Below, in pieces: positions 1-11,364 of a stretch of DNA of 64,000 nucleotides. The position numbers and the translations under genes are program-made. Source of the stretch: Heliopora coerulea (taxonomy: Eukaryota > Cnidaria > Anthozoa > Scleralcyonacea > Helioporidae); contig JASJOG010000035.1 of the NCBI GenBank assembly GCA_030142905.1, positions 372,001 through 436,000 of the forward strand, given 5' to 3'. Position 1 is the first letter of the stretch; every line of letters starts with the position of its first letter. The notes under the pieces were generated by a model. That model was not told the DNA's origin, made no database searches, and saw only the letters and a list, made by a program, of their open reading frames with translations.

Positions 1-1535
1 TGAAAAAAGGCTGAGATGCCAAGTCACTAAGAATTACATTAAGAAAAGTAAAAATGCTGACGACATATATAAATCCTGTCAATAATAACCTTAAGAAGCA
101 ATCAAAACAAAGATATCCAGAAAGTAAGTAGCATTTCTCATTTTAACCTATTGCAATTTTTCCTGCATTTTTTGAAATAATTACGGCTCCAAAATTGTTA
201 GTTTCTAAGCTAAAAGAACAAAAAAAACAAGCTGTTTTCTGTTTAGTACTTTCTTACAAATAAAAATGATCACAACTGAAAAAAGGGGAGACAAAAATAC
301 CAGGGTAATGGAACATTGTCACTTTTTGCTGCTGAATTTTGATTGATATCTTCTTGTTTTCAAGTTTTTCCTTAGAACTGTCTCCTTGCCTAGGAAGTAG
401 ATTTTTAATTTATTTGCTTATTGATCTCCATGGCAGTAAAATTTCCATTTTGATGACATGATGTAGAGATGCTGTTGCATTCATGACTTTTGCATGAAAA
501 GTTAATGCAAGAAGTAAAACCCCAGCAGCTTTGAGCACACACCCTATGGGATTCACATGAGCATGCAGCAACTAGCTTCTTTACTGTCCTGTGAGTAAAA
601 ATCACATGAATTGACTCAGCACCCTAAAAAACCCCCAACTATGAGTATTTTGCACAGCTATAGAAGGAATGAAAAACTTTACTGTTGGACATAAAAATTC
701 ATCTCACAAGAGATAAGAATTAGTTGACATTAACTGCAGTGATGATAACCTGTTGTTGAAGTATTTGATGAAAATTGCAAATTTAATGACATTGTGCTTT
801 TAAAGGCCAGAAATGACATAGGTTAAAAGTTCCATTATACTTTGGAAGTCTCAACTGTTATGATTGCTTTACGATACAGCAAATACAGAAAATTTGATTG
901 ATAAATTTTTGATCCTGGTATTCTCCAACTTAATACTACAAATTTAAATCAAATTTGGTGCATTTTGTGGCAGTAATTAAAAAAAAAAATGCATATTATT
1001 TTTATATGCACAAAATAATTAAAAATAATAAAATGAAGAAGCCACAGTCATTGCAGAAAATGTTGGGACACCTTGCTTTTTGAATCAGATCTCCCCCTTT
1101 TCAATGTTGGTTTCACTGATATTACTGTTTCAATGTTCACTGATTTTACTATTTCAACGTTAGTTTGATGATTTTACTGTTCCCTTCCTTTGAAATTTTT
1201 TAGAAACCACAAGATTTGAAGATGACAAAATAAAGAATTTGTGACAAAAAGCTTGTTGAAAATGTGACCTAGAACAAAGTCTTGGAACTCATAAAAGACA
1301 GCAAAATAAAGTATTTGAGACAAAAGGCTTGTGGGAAATGTGACATGAACAAATTGTTGGAACATGTACAAGACAATGAAAAAAGGCCGAGATGCCAAAT
1401 CACTGAAAATTTGATTAACAAAAGTAAAAATGCTGATGGTGTACTGAAATCCTTTCATCGATACTCATAAGAAGAAATCAAATCAAAGTTATTGAGAGAG
1501 TAAGTAGCATTTTCCATTTTAACCTAATGCAATGT
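1..1535 (+). repeat. C-G-K-C repeat family, left copies (tandem duplication)
   Basis: Positions 1-156 and 1378-1535 are diverged direct repeats of one another; both run from a gaaaaaaggc-g-gagatgcc segment to a gtaagtagcat segment, giving a period near 1.38 kb with the left unit cut by the window edge. At 1224-1390 two imperfect ~76-bp sub-repeats occur. The second can be read as a short peptide with the motif YLRQKACGKCDMNK. A 62-codon open frame lies at 1282-1470, but the 76-bp period is not a multiple of three and neighbouring copies carry stops, so a working protein is unlikely. The same family recurs at 7.7-12.0 kb and inverted at 18.4-18.7 kb. Function unknown. Confidence 0.6.
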
Positions 1536-1864
1536 ATCCAAGTTTAGAGCATTTTTGTCTCCAGTGTAGTTGTGGTGAATAGTTGGACTTTCAGCCAAAT
1601 TTTAAAAATAAACATTTTGCCATATACCAGTATGGATAAAATTATATTTACAGAAGTCAAAACTACAGGACAATGCATGAGCAGGAATGTAGCCACATTA
1701 GAAGATGTTTAATAATTGGATACAACTATCCCATTGTCCAAACTTTCATGCAGTATATTCATTCTTCTAATGTCCTATATACACAACAATTTTCTCTCCC
1801 TTTTGGAGATAAAATTGTCAGGGACACAGATACAGTAGCAACAAGTAGATTGCATGAAATAGTT

Positions 1865-2008
1865 AATTAAGATAGATGAATGATCTGCAAGCTCTGTACT
1901 CAGAAAATGATTTGTGAGCCCCAGATGGGGATTGATCCCCGTCAGCAGTCTGGGGCTCACAAATCATTTTCTGAGTGCAGAACTTGAAGATCATTCATCT
2001 ATCTTAAT
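1865..2008. repeat. Foldback (inverted-repeat) element, ~144 bp
   Basis: Two arms of about 60 bp, starting attaagatagatgaatgatc and ending with its near-complement, flank a short centre containing a tRNA T-arm-like segment (ggggattgatcccc). The outer ~25 bp and the sequence immediately to the right (atatccaagctctca) match the shorter foldback at 9131-9207, so the two belong to one family of hairpin-forming, MITE-like elements. No coding capacity. Confidence 0.75.
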
Positions 2009-4269
2009 ATATATCCAAGCTCTCAAATTTCTAAAAATCATAAATAGGTAATTGATTGTAGATCTGGAATTAATATAAAGGTCTATTTTAAGAATAAATG
2101 CTATAGGAAAAAGTACTGGGATATCGACCAGTAACTCTTGAACAAAAACTTGTTGTGGTGTGTGTGTTAGTGAAGAGTGTAATTGACAGAAAATAACATA
2201 AAAACAAATTTGAATTTTTCCTCAGATTTCTGGCTAAAATATGGTTTCTTTTGTCATTTACCTAGTAAGATTTACAATTAAGGTTAACTGTTCACAATCT
2301 TGTAGTGAAAGTTAATTATGAAAAAAAAATGCTGACACAGAAATGTCTTGATGAGACAGTGTTTTTCTTATGGCAGGAAAAGCAGGGTACTTGTAGTGGG
2401 GAATGGGGTACACCTGATTTTGTTACCAGTTGAGGACAGTGTTGCCACTGCCCTTAACTTGTAGAGAGTTTGTGAGCATCCTTCTTCCAAGAAATTGAGT
2501 GGAAAGCTGGGAACCAGACAAGACCATGGACAACTTCCCAATATCCATCATAGTTTTCAGCATGGCAGCTGCAAGGAATTAATTGTGGTAAGGAACCCTT
2601 GCCCAATTCACGTGAAAGGATTGTCTTAAAGTGTACAAAATTTCTATATGCTTTATGGCAAAACATCTGTAAAAAAACTGTAGGATTTCTTTTCTATTAG
2701 CTAAATATTTAGAATATATACTGGTGTGAAACACGGTAGAATAGCAGGTGGAAGGCAGTACAATGTACTGGTGTACTGGCCCTAAGAAAAACACTGAGAT
2801 AATGGGATTGTTTGTTATTGTTCTAATGTCAATAATAAAATCAGTCCTGAATGTAAGCAGGTTATGCTTTTTATTTTTAAGTATGCATTGAGTTGAGCAC
2901 CTAAAAACATTTGGCTCTCAAAAATTCTGGTTGTCTTACCATTGAGATTTAGTCTTATTGCATGTATTTTGAGTACATTAGAATTCTGATGCAACACAGC
3001 TTTCATTTTTCAGAATATGGCTTTAGTGAGGAAATGAACAAGTTGCTTTGATTTTTTTGTAGAGCAATAGCTGTATGTGATGAAACCATGGCAATGTTCC
3101 ACCAGATGATTTGGAAATCAGATTTGCTGAACTACACTACACTATGCCATTCATGTCATTCAAGTCGTCAGTCATGAGAATAATATCCCACACAAACCTG
3201 CACATGAGGCACCCCTATCCCACTCTCAAAATACACTACAAGCACGTACCGGTGTCTGACACAGAGTAGCACACACAAGAGCTTTGCCAAAAGACCTTAC
3301 CGGATGGCGTTCGCGAGCGTCTCACGATGCGTAGACGTCCACCTAAAAGGTTCCGAATGAGCAGCTCTCAATTGCCGGCCACAGACAAACTGAACCACCT
3401 CATAAACGTTTCCTTAAATCCCCTTTGACTTTCCATTTCACATACATCGACCGGGACCTAACGCTCTGGAGACCTCGGCTGGCAAGGTGATGGTGCACCA
3501 TCTATGATGGGTGCCGCGTGATCGTACGCTGCTATGAGGTTCGAAGGGGCGGGGTTACCAGTCTCCTGACCACAATTCCATTCACACATGTTTCCGCACC
3601 CGGCCTCGTGCAACCATGTAGCCAAGTGTAGCCACGTACAACCATGTAGCCAAGTGATTCCATCAATCCAGTTGGAGCTCCATCAGCAGGGATTTCACAG
3701 GTGAGGTTTTCAGTCACAAGTTTAGTGCAAAACTAAATGCAAATGGTAGACATTCAACCAAATTCCATGATGTAAACCAGGTTAATGTCCATTAAAGATA
3801 TCTGTACAACATTAGTGAAACTTGTTGTGATAGGATTATTTATTGTTGCAATGGTGTGGTGGGTTTGCTAGTTTGGTGATAGTACTAGTTGCAGTTGGGA
3901 TTATGAATATTCTGCAGCTGTGATTACAAGGGTTTTCCTGGGTTTATTTGATCCTTGAAAATACTTGAATTTGGAAAGAAAAAAAAAACAAACAAAAAAA
4001 AACCAAAAAGGCCCTGGAAAGTTAGTGAATGTCAATAAAGGTCCTGAAAAGTGCTTGAATTTTATGCTTGTGGCACAACCAACAATAAAACCTTGCCTAA
4101 TCTACCAACTTCAAGTAATGAAACTATTTGTGTGTTAAGACTTTCATGTTGCATTTAGAAATTTTAGTTATTTTATAGATATTAATTTATTATTTACTGA
4201 AATAAACAGTTCACATTGTTTGTCATCTTAAAAAGAAAACTATGTACCAGCTTCATGCTTTGAATTTAC
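2009..4269. other. Intergenic, no gene recognised
   Basis: Only short open frames without family resemblance or conserved splice structure are visible. A GC-richer patch at about 3230-3720 holds a small direct repeat (accatgtagccaagtg at about 3613 and 3641). Around 3945-4070 there is a degenerate ccttgaaaatacttgaattt-type repeat that recurs just right of the neighbouring transposon at about 5250-5300. Confidence 0.5.
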
Positions 4270-4273
4270 TTAA

Positions 4274-5239
4274 ACACGGAGCGACGCTATAAAAGGGTAA
4301 GCTCCTCCCACATTTCTGGCTTCGTATGGCGGTTGCATGTTTCAAAACGGCAGACACTTTGAAGCGTGACTGAACTGGACGGCGTAGAGCTCCACAAGCG
4401 TGTCCTAGAGCCTAAAGCTTACGGAAATACTTTTAAAATGTGTTTTTAAAATACAGCTAAACAATATATAAAGCAATAAATGGCTGAACATGCCACATGT
4501 ACTGATTTTTCTGGTTGTTATACATCGTATTATAATCATTCGAGACGTCCTGCGCATCTTCATTCACTTATAGTCATCCTACCCGCGCAGTGTTTGGGCA
4601 CGATTCACATTTTATTACATCCGCGATGTGTCATAGCCATCTGTATTCTTTTTGGCGCATTCTTGAAGCTTGTAATATTATAAATATAAACAAAAACTGG
4701 CGCCACTTTCAAATTCATTTGTGGCAAATATGCTCGGTTGCTCTCATCCAACAGCTCGGACTTCTACCTCTGCGCAAAGCTCAACTCCGCTTTCTGTGGG
4801 GCTTAGCAAGTATGATCGCAATAAAGCCTACTACCAGAAGAATAAAAGTGCAATTAAAGAGAGCAAGGCCTACTACGGCTTCAAAATGGAAGTGAAACGC
4901 GATGAGGAAGGGCGCTTGGTAGAAGTACGTAAAAAGATCAAACCCGGTAGGGAATCAGTTGCTGTCCAACGGAAAACCGGCAGGAAATATTGAAGTGATG
5001 GAATTGCTCTTGGATTGTTGGCTCAGTCAAAACAGTTCAAATGGCCAACAGGCGCAAAGTACTATCCAGGCAGCAACGTCGTTGCAAACAAATTCATCTC
5101 CTATATTCTCCTCAATTGAACGTGATATTCGTCCACCGGAAATTAGTCTGAACTCAATTGACCAATAACATGCGACCTTTCCTTAATCCTAATTGACAGG
5201 CTGAGAAACTCAGCCTCTTCTTATGCGATCGCTCCGTGT
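4274..5239. mobile_element. TTAA-flanked inverted-repeat DNA transposon (piggyBac- or Kolobok-like), ~966 bp
   Basis: The element begins ACACGGAGCGAC and ends with the complement CGCTCCGTGT. It is bounded on both sides by TTAA (4270-4273 and 5240-5243), the target-site duplication used by the piggyBac and Kolobok superfamilies. The interior is GC-richer than its surroundings and carries overlapping small frames. One (4721-4993) begins with a Ser/Thr-rich stretch followed by a basic region with repeated KAYY and KNK tokens, reminiscent of DNA-binding segments in transposon proteins. No full transposase is visible, so it is non-autonomous or a deletion derivative. TIR and TSD are read directly; the superfamily is inference. 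Confidence 0.75.
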
Positions 5240-5243
5240 TTAA

Positions 5244-7050
5244 AAAGTCTTTGAAAGCCCTTGAAAATGCCCTTGAATTTCAAGTTGGTATGAGGGTGGG
5301 ACCCCAGTAGTAGATATTGTTTGGTAACACTGGTTATTGATTCAGAAGTTGTAGTTGTGAAGTTTCTGGTAAGTGATTAGAGTTGGGTATAAAGAGAAAT
5401 GTGGTAATACACCAATTTTTGATACTTTGATTAGCTAACAATGACAGTGATGATCGGGTATAAATATTGAGGTTTCTAAGCATGGTAGCCTTACCTTAGT
5501 TGTATGTCATGAAGTGTTGTATGAACGATAAATTCTTTCACTTGAATAAAGTATTAAAAATTTCATGAATTTTCTAAATACATACTCAAATTAACATTTA
5601 ATGATTATTAAATGTATGTGTATTGTTTTGTTCTTGTGCTATCTAGCTCCTTGAAAATTAAAGAATGCTTACTGATACCATGGAATGTCCATAAGATGTC
5701 CTTGAAATATGGCAATGAATACAGTGTGAGTCAAGATACACACCAATTAACTGGATTGTGAAGGAAAAGTATCAGGATAATAAGCTTCCCTAATACGCCA
5801 TAAACACTGACTCCATCGACAATCAAGTATGGTGTATTGAAGCCTGGGGTCCCATGACATTGAACTAGCGTTGAAATTCTTGGATACCTAACCAACAGAT
5901 ATACAGTAAAGAAAGCAGTTTATAGCAAGTCCATCCAGAATGTAAAGAGATGGGTTTTAGTTGGAAATATGGCTGGAAACCATGGAAAATAATGGATGAG
6001 ATCAACTGGAAAGTTTGGTATATGGTATGTAAAAATACCTCTTTTTCATGACATTCACAGACATATTTAAATATGGAATGTGGCAATGCATGGTTTGCTC
6101 TTCTTTGACAAAAGATTTTTTATCAAGTTGTGATAGATTACAACTCAGTCAATATAAACACCATGTCTGCCTTTGTTCATTCCAGGTATTCACTAATTTA
6201 CATAGGCGTTGCAAGGGTGGACATGTCTCCCCCAAACGTAAATTTGGGGAGCCAGGTTCCCCATTTCAAACCAGTATATTGATCCTGTTGAACAATTAAA
6301 TTATTGCCTTGTGCTCTGGATCTCGACAACATTTGTTTCTACAACCAAGGTATTCTTGGTGTAATGTCAAACACTGGTTGCCATTTACCTGGTGATCCCA
6401 AGTGATGTTACTTAATGGTGAGCACCAAGTCCGCTGACCATCTGGGTGTGCCAAGCATACCCAGTGGACATACCATTGTGGCAAACCCATTGAACTCTAA
6501 AAAGACTGGAACGATACCTGCAAACTGTATTTTGAAGCCAACATGGAGGCTGGCATGTAGGTCAATGTACAGGTCATCCCAGTCCCTACGCGATAAAAAC
6601 CCGCAACCTGTTGCGAAAAACTTAACCAGAATCGGGGGGTTTTGACAGTTTTCTTTTTTTTCCAAGTAAGCACAGGACAATGTCGGTAGGACTGCATATT
6701 TGTCAGAATAAACGGTCAATGAAAAGTAAAGGTTCAATACAACTGACAGAACTTTTCCCCACGCGTGATTTTGACGTACGTGGCTGCGCCCATGTCGGCT
6801 GCATTTAATCGTGAGACCTGGTACAAGAGATATCGTTCCAGTCCAGTGGACAAACCTCAGGAAATATTCCACAATTTTGGCCCCCTTCCTCCAACAGGGG
6901 CTGGGGGGGCTTTAGCCCCCCCACTTTTTTTGAAAAATATTTCAGCATCGCTTTGTAAAACGTCTTAACCATGGTGAATGGTTATAGAAGACATTTCTGA
7001 AAAGAACCAGAGGAACAGAGGAACCAACGCACACAGAGGCAGTAAATACT
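5244..7050. other. Intergenic with an unassigned minus-strand open frame
   Basis: The longest frame is 6408-6872 (minus, 154 codons). It has a hydrophobic, Cys-containing C-terminal half, but I recognise no family, and an overlapping plus frame (6415-6645) argues against reading either as real. A C-rich/G-rich hairpin lies near 6880-6925 (cccccttcctcc...gggggggctttagccccccc). No splice-supported gene is seen. Confidence 0.4.
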
Positions 7051-7063
7051 AAAAAGAAGCACT

Positions 7064-7092
7064 ATGCATTTCGGCAGACCACTCTTCAGGTG
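7064..7092 (-). ncRNA. Degenerate hammerhead-ribozyme-like core (retroelement-associated)
   Basis: On the minus strand the sequence reads CTGAAGA (7083-7089), a short weakly pairing stem-II region, then GAAAT (GAAA at 7069-7072). This is the order of the conserved hammerhead core (CUGANGA, stem II, GAAA). It lies about 90 bp downstream of a minus-strand GIY-YIG endonuclease remnant. Penelope-like elements are known to carry hammerhead motifs in their terminal repeats, so the position fits. Stem II is poor, so activity is doubtful. Confidence 0.4.
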
Positions 7093-7179
7093 CAAACGTC
7101 TGCTAACTGTTGAGAAATGAGTTATCAGCTTATATTTATACCTGATGTAAAGGCAATGATGTCTTCCCACGTAGGAGGG

Positions 7180-7520
7180 GTTAAACATCAAAATAACGCC
7201 AATATACATGGATTCCATAATCTTTAGAAAGAATGCTGAGCAGTACTTTGCCAGGATGCTAAATTTGGAGTGTGATTAGTTATTGGCACATCTGTTTGAC
7301 AACAAGTGTCGACCAATTGCCGAGTTACAATTAATCGTTTGAGCCGAGGTACCTTGCCTTTTCGGTTGATTTCTTAATGGTAGGTTCTTGTTTCGTATAA
7401 CACTTGGCACATGTTGCTTGATCCTTTCACTTAACCGTTGAGTTGTTCCACCTACATAGCGAGAACCACACTCGCATTTTAGTTTGATTTTAAAAATGGG
7501 ATAAACATATCCCATATTTG
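7180..7520 (-). pseudogene. GIY-YIG endonuclease remnant of a Penelope-like retroelement
   Basis: The minus frame 7276-7515 contains a Cys-rich lead (KCECGSRYVGG) followed by TTQRLSERIKQHVP, the usual G-x-Y-V-G plus basic helix pattern of GIY-YIG nucleases attached to Penelope-like reverse transcriptases. Past a stop, translation of about 7180-7275 resumes with KFSILAKYCSAFFLKIMESM, typical of the C-terminal part of these domains. No reverse transcriptase is readable upstream, so this is a 5'-truncated, frame-broken copy. A hammerhead-like motif follows 90 bp downstream. Confidence 0.7.
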
Positions 7521-8653
7521 AGTGACCAGATGATAGTAAATGAGTTGTTCCTGTTAATATAACCAGTGTTTTGTGATTTCTAAGTAATCATTAAAATAAG
7601 AAGTGTTCACGACCGTCTCAGAAATATTAAATATAATTTTTTCAGGGGGTCATGCTATCGCCCCTGTCAGCCCTCCCCCCTTCAAAATATCGTTCCGCGA
7701 CCCCTGTCCAACCCCAATAAATTAACACTAGCAACGCCATTGCTAATATGTATAGCAATCTCAAGTGGGCTTCCTGCCATATCTTGAATACTATGTAGTC
7801 AGAAAAGTACTGAAGAGTTTAAATAAACTTCCAAACGTCTAGCGAGTGATACCTATTCCTTTGTAAGTTAAGTGCTGTACATTGATTAGCAGAAGAAGTA
7901 AAGAGGATTTTTGTATACGTTTGGCTTGTAGTTCAGCATTTAGGAACAAGGTTGACTTCTGGTTTTGTAATCATCGATCAAATTAATAATTTGTTCAGAA
8001 CTTGGAGACAGTCATTTGTTTTGAAAGAGTGCACAGCTATTACATGTAAGTTAATCTTGAGTGCATTTGCTTATTTCTGTTTAGGAACAAGGGAGGCGTA
8101 TCACTAAATTAACATTTATGGCTACAGAAAACCAAAGATATGAAAGATGATGAAATAAAGTATTTGAGACATCAGACCTGTGGAAAATGTGACAGAAGAA
8201 ATTCATAACATATATGGCTACAGAAAATAGAAGATGTGAAAGATGGTGAAATAAAGTATTTGAGACATAAGGCCTCTGGAAAAATGTGACATAGAAGAAA
8301 TTCATAACGTATATGGCTACAGAAAAAAGATGTGAAAGATGAAATACAGTACTTGAAACATCAGACATGTGGAAAATGTTACATAGCAGAGATTCATTAC
8401 CTAATATATCGATAGAGAAAAATCAGAATATGAAAGATGGTGAAATGAAGTATTTGAGACAAAAGCCTTGTGGAAAATGTGACATGAACAAATTTGTGGA
8501 ACATGTACAAGACAATGAAGTAAAGGTGAGATGCCACAACTTTTGATATTCGATACATTAAAGTGCACGAGAGATTCTCGCGACAACTGAACGCTCGAGA
8601 TCCGTAGATAAAACAAGCATACTGTTTCTAGTTGACTCGATAGCTCATCTGGT

Positions 8654-9282
8654 AGTGCTGCTCCCATCGGTTCATATTCGTAATCGATTAATCGCTGCCA
8701 ACAATCGATTAATATCGATTAATCGTATTGAATAAATTAAATCATGACACGTCCACAGTGGTTTGTCCCTTCAAGGAAAGGGGTGTGTTTTAATGTTTTT
8801 AAAGTTTCGAAATATTCCAGTAGAAAAACTCAAGAAAAAAACGTATATAATATAATTATATAAACACAGTGAAATAGGCTAAATAAAGAAATATGCACTT
8901 TGACTGTCTACATATTGTTTTTGTTTAAATATGAGAGTGCATCAGTAATGACTGGCTTAAGTGCTGCACGCTTCTTCTTTGGCCACAATTGACTGCAATG
9001 AGAGCGCAAGAATGCTAACTCTTCGCATTTTTTTTAATTCCAGAAAGAAAGTTCAGGTGAATATCATGCTGTGTGTAGTTGTTGTCGATAATCCGATTAT
9101 TTTTAAGAATAATCGATTGCCAAAAAATAAGGTAGATGAACGATCTTCAAGCTCGATACTCAGAAAATGATTTCTGAGTATCGAGCTTGAAGATGGTTCA
9201 TCTACCTTTGCATATCCAAGCTCTCACGTTTCTCAAACATCAAACTGCCAAAAAATAATCGATTAATCGGGAGCAGCATTAT
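8654..9282. mobile_element. hAT-like non-autonomous element, ~629 bp, 8-bp TSD
   Basis: It is flanked by CATCTGGT (8646-8653) and CAACTGGT (9283-9290), an 8-bp target duplication with one substitution, inside the tRNA-like module. Termini carry TGCTGCTCCC near the left end and its complement GGGAGCAGCA near the right end. Sub-terminal CGATTAATCG palindromes occur on both sides. An 8-bp TSD is characteristic of the hAT superfamily. No transposase is encoded. A small foldback element (9131-9207) is nested within it. Confidence 0.7.
9131..9207. repeat. Foldback element nested in the hAT-like insertion
   Basis: A near-perfect hairpin: ggtagatgaacgatcttcaa... folds back on its complement ending ...ttcatctacc, with arms of about 37 bp and almost no loop. 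The arm sequence and its right flank match the element at 1865-2008, showing two copies of one foldback family in this window. Confidence 0.75.
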
Positions 9283-10243
9283 CAACTGGTAGAGCAGCCG
9301 TTCGATAACCCGAAGATGTGAGTTCGAATCTCGCTCTAGTCAACTTTCCTAGTTGACTTTATCATTGTAGGTTAATTCATGAAATGTTATGTTCATTTTA
9401 CCCTGAGGATGATTGTGAACTAGGTGAAGTCGATTCCGTACTTTGAGTGGCAGAAAAAGTACAGAGGATTTTTCGTACATGACATGGTAGACATTTCTTC
9501 CCGCTTTTTGTATTCCTGGTCTTCAGAAATAAGGGTTCAGTCCCGTGTGGACTAGCAGCCATACCTTGAATACTGTGTAGTCATAATTTTGAATGTTTCA
9601 CAAAATATTAGAGACGTACAGTGCTCAAATGTGCCTTGTCCTTGGTAAAATCAATGCCGTACTTGTCCTTTCACTGATAAAAGAAGTACAGGGTGTTCGG
9701 CACGGGTTTTGCCTTGTGGCTCTGCATTTAGGAACCTGTTGAACTCCTGTTTTCAAATCATCAATTAAATGAATCAGTTGCGCCGAATGTAGAGACTGCC
9801 GTTGGCTGCAAGAAGGTTTGCAGTTGTTGAATTAGTGTTGAGAGCATTTACTCATTTCTGTTTAGGAACAAGTGAGGCATATCACTTCATTAACATTTAT
9901 GGCTACAGAAAACACAAGATATAAAAGATTGCGAAATAAAAAATTTGAGACATAAGGCCTGTGGAAAATGTGACAGAAAAGAAATTCATAACATATATGG
10001 CTACAGAAATATCAGAATGTGAAGATGGTGAAATGAAGTATTTGAGACAAAAGCCTTGTGGAAAATATGACATGAACAAATTTTTGAAACATGTACAAGA
10101 CAATGAAATGAAGGTGAGATAGCACAACTTTTAATACTCGATAAAACATTGAAGTGCACGAGAGATTCTCGCGACGACTTAACGCTCCATATCCGTGAGG
10201 ATTTGCCCTTAAATTGGATGAAACGAGCATACTAATCCCAGTT

Positions 10244-10316
10244 GACTCGATAGCTCAATTCAGGTAGAGCAGCGATCTGGTAATCCGAAGATGCGAGTTC
10301 GAATCTCGTTCTAGCC
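10244..10316 (+). other. tRNA-like module (tRNA-derived), array unit 2
   Basis: The 73-nt segment has an acceptor-like GACTCGA paired with a terminal TCTAGCC (mismatches present), an A-box/D-arm (tagctcaattcaggtagagc), a mutated anticodon arm and a B-box T-arm (gcgagTTCGAATctcgt). The D-loop is enlarged and the anticodon stem imperfect, so it is likely a tRNA-derived pseudogene. Such modules are the usual heads of SINEs and can retain pol III promoter activity. Confidence 0.6.
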
Positions 10317-11293
10317 AACTTTTGTAGTTGACTTCGGTGTGGGTCAATTCATGGAATATTTAGTTCTTGGTTACCCTGAGGATGATTGTGAACTAGGTGA
10401 AGTAAGTTCCGTCCTTTGAGCGGCAGAAAAAGTACAGAGGATTTTTGGTACATGGCATGGTAGAAGTTTCTTCCGCTTTTTGTATGCCTGGTCTTCAGAA
10501 ATATAAGAGTTCAGCCCCGAGTGGACTAGCAGCCATACCTTGAATACTGTGAAGTCAGAATTTTGAATGTTTAACAAAATGTTAGACGTACAGTGCTAAA
10601 ATGTGCTTTGTCCTTGGTAAAATCAAAGCTGTACATGTCCTTTGACTGGTAAAAGAAGTACAGAGCTTTCGCTTGGGTTTTTTCCCTTGCGGCTTTGTAT
10701 TTAGCAACGTGTTGAATTCCTATTTTCAAAACATCAATTAAATTAATCAGTTGCACCGAATCTAATGACTACCACTGCCTGCAAGAAGGTTTCCAGTTGT
10801 TGAATTAGTCTTGAGAGCATTTACTCATTTCTATTTAGGAACAAGGGAGGCATATCACTTCATTAACATTTATGGCTACAGAAAACACAAGATATCAAAG
10901 ATGGTGAAATAAAATATTTGAGACATAAGGCCTGTGGAAAATGTGACATAGAAGAAATTCATAACATATATGGCTACAGAAAAATCAGAATGTGAAAGAT
11001 GAAATACAGTACTTGAAACATCAGACCTGTGGAAAATGTTACATAGCAGAGATTCATTACATAATATATCGATAGAGAAAAATCAGAATATGAAAGATGG
11101 TAAAATGAAGTATTTGAGACAAAAGCCTTGTGGAAAATGTGACATGAACAAATTTTTGGAACATGTACAAGACAATGAAATGAAGGTGAGATGCCACAGC
11201 TTTTGATATTCGATACATTAAAGTGCACGAGAGATTCTCGCGACAACTGAACATTCGATATCCGTGGATAAAATAAGCATACTGTTCCCAGTT

Positions 11294-11364
11294 GATTCGG
11301 TAGCTCAACTGGTAGAGTAGCGATTCGATAACCCGAAAATGCGAGGTCGAATCTCGCTCTAGTC
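11294..11364 (+). other. tRNA-like module (tRNA-derived), array unit 3
   Basis: The 71-nt segment has GATTCGG ... TCTAGTC ends, a D-arm (gctcaactggtagagt) and a T-arm (gcgagGTCGAATctcgc). The B-box has one change from the copies at 9321 and 10296. B-box spacing between the three copies is about 975 and 1048 bp, giving the array period. Confidence 0.6.

Larger units (their letters stand above)
8634..9341 (+). other. tRNA-like module split by a transposon insertion
   Basis: The first half (8634-8653) carries an acceptor-like GACTCGA, then TAGCTCATCTGGT; the second half resumes at 9283-9341 with CAACTGGTAGAGC (A-box/D-arm), a T-arm gtgagTTCGAATctcgc (B-box) and a closing TCTAGTC complementary to the 5' end. 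The 629 bp between them is a separate hAT-like element. It is a tRNA-derived module, not a functional tRNA. Confidence 0.65.

Noticed and set aside
6408..6872. 154-codon minus frame
   Set aside because: Not claimed as a gene: no family resemblance, overlapping frames on both strands, no splice context, surrounded by repeats.
6200..7745. Possible 1.5-kb transposon bounded by ggcgttgc / gcaacgcc
   Set aside because: Only an 8-bp inverted match, no target duplication, and unrelated contents; probably chance.
8081..8667. Minus-strand frames with repeated FSVAIYVMNFF-type peptides
   Set aside because: They follow the antisense of the ~95-bp sub-repeats. The plus strand carries the splice-like borders and the Cys motif, so the minus reading is a shadow.
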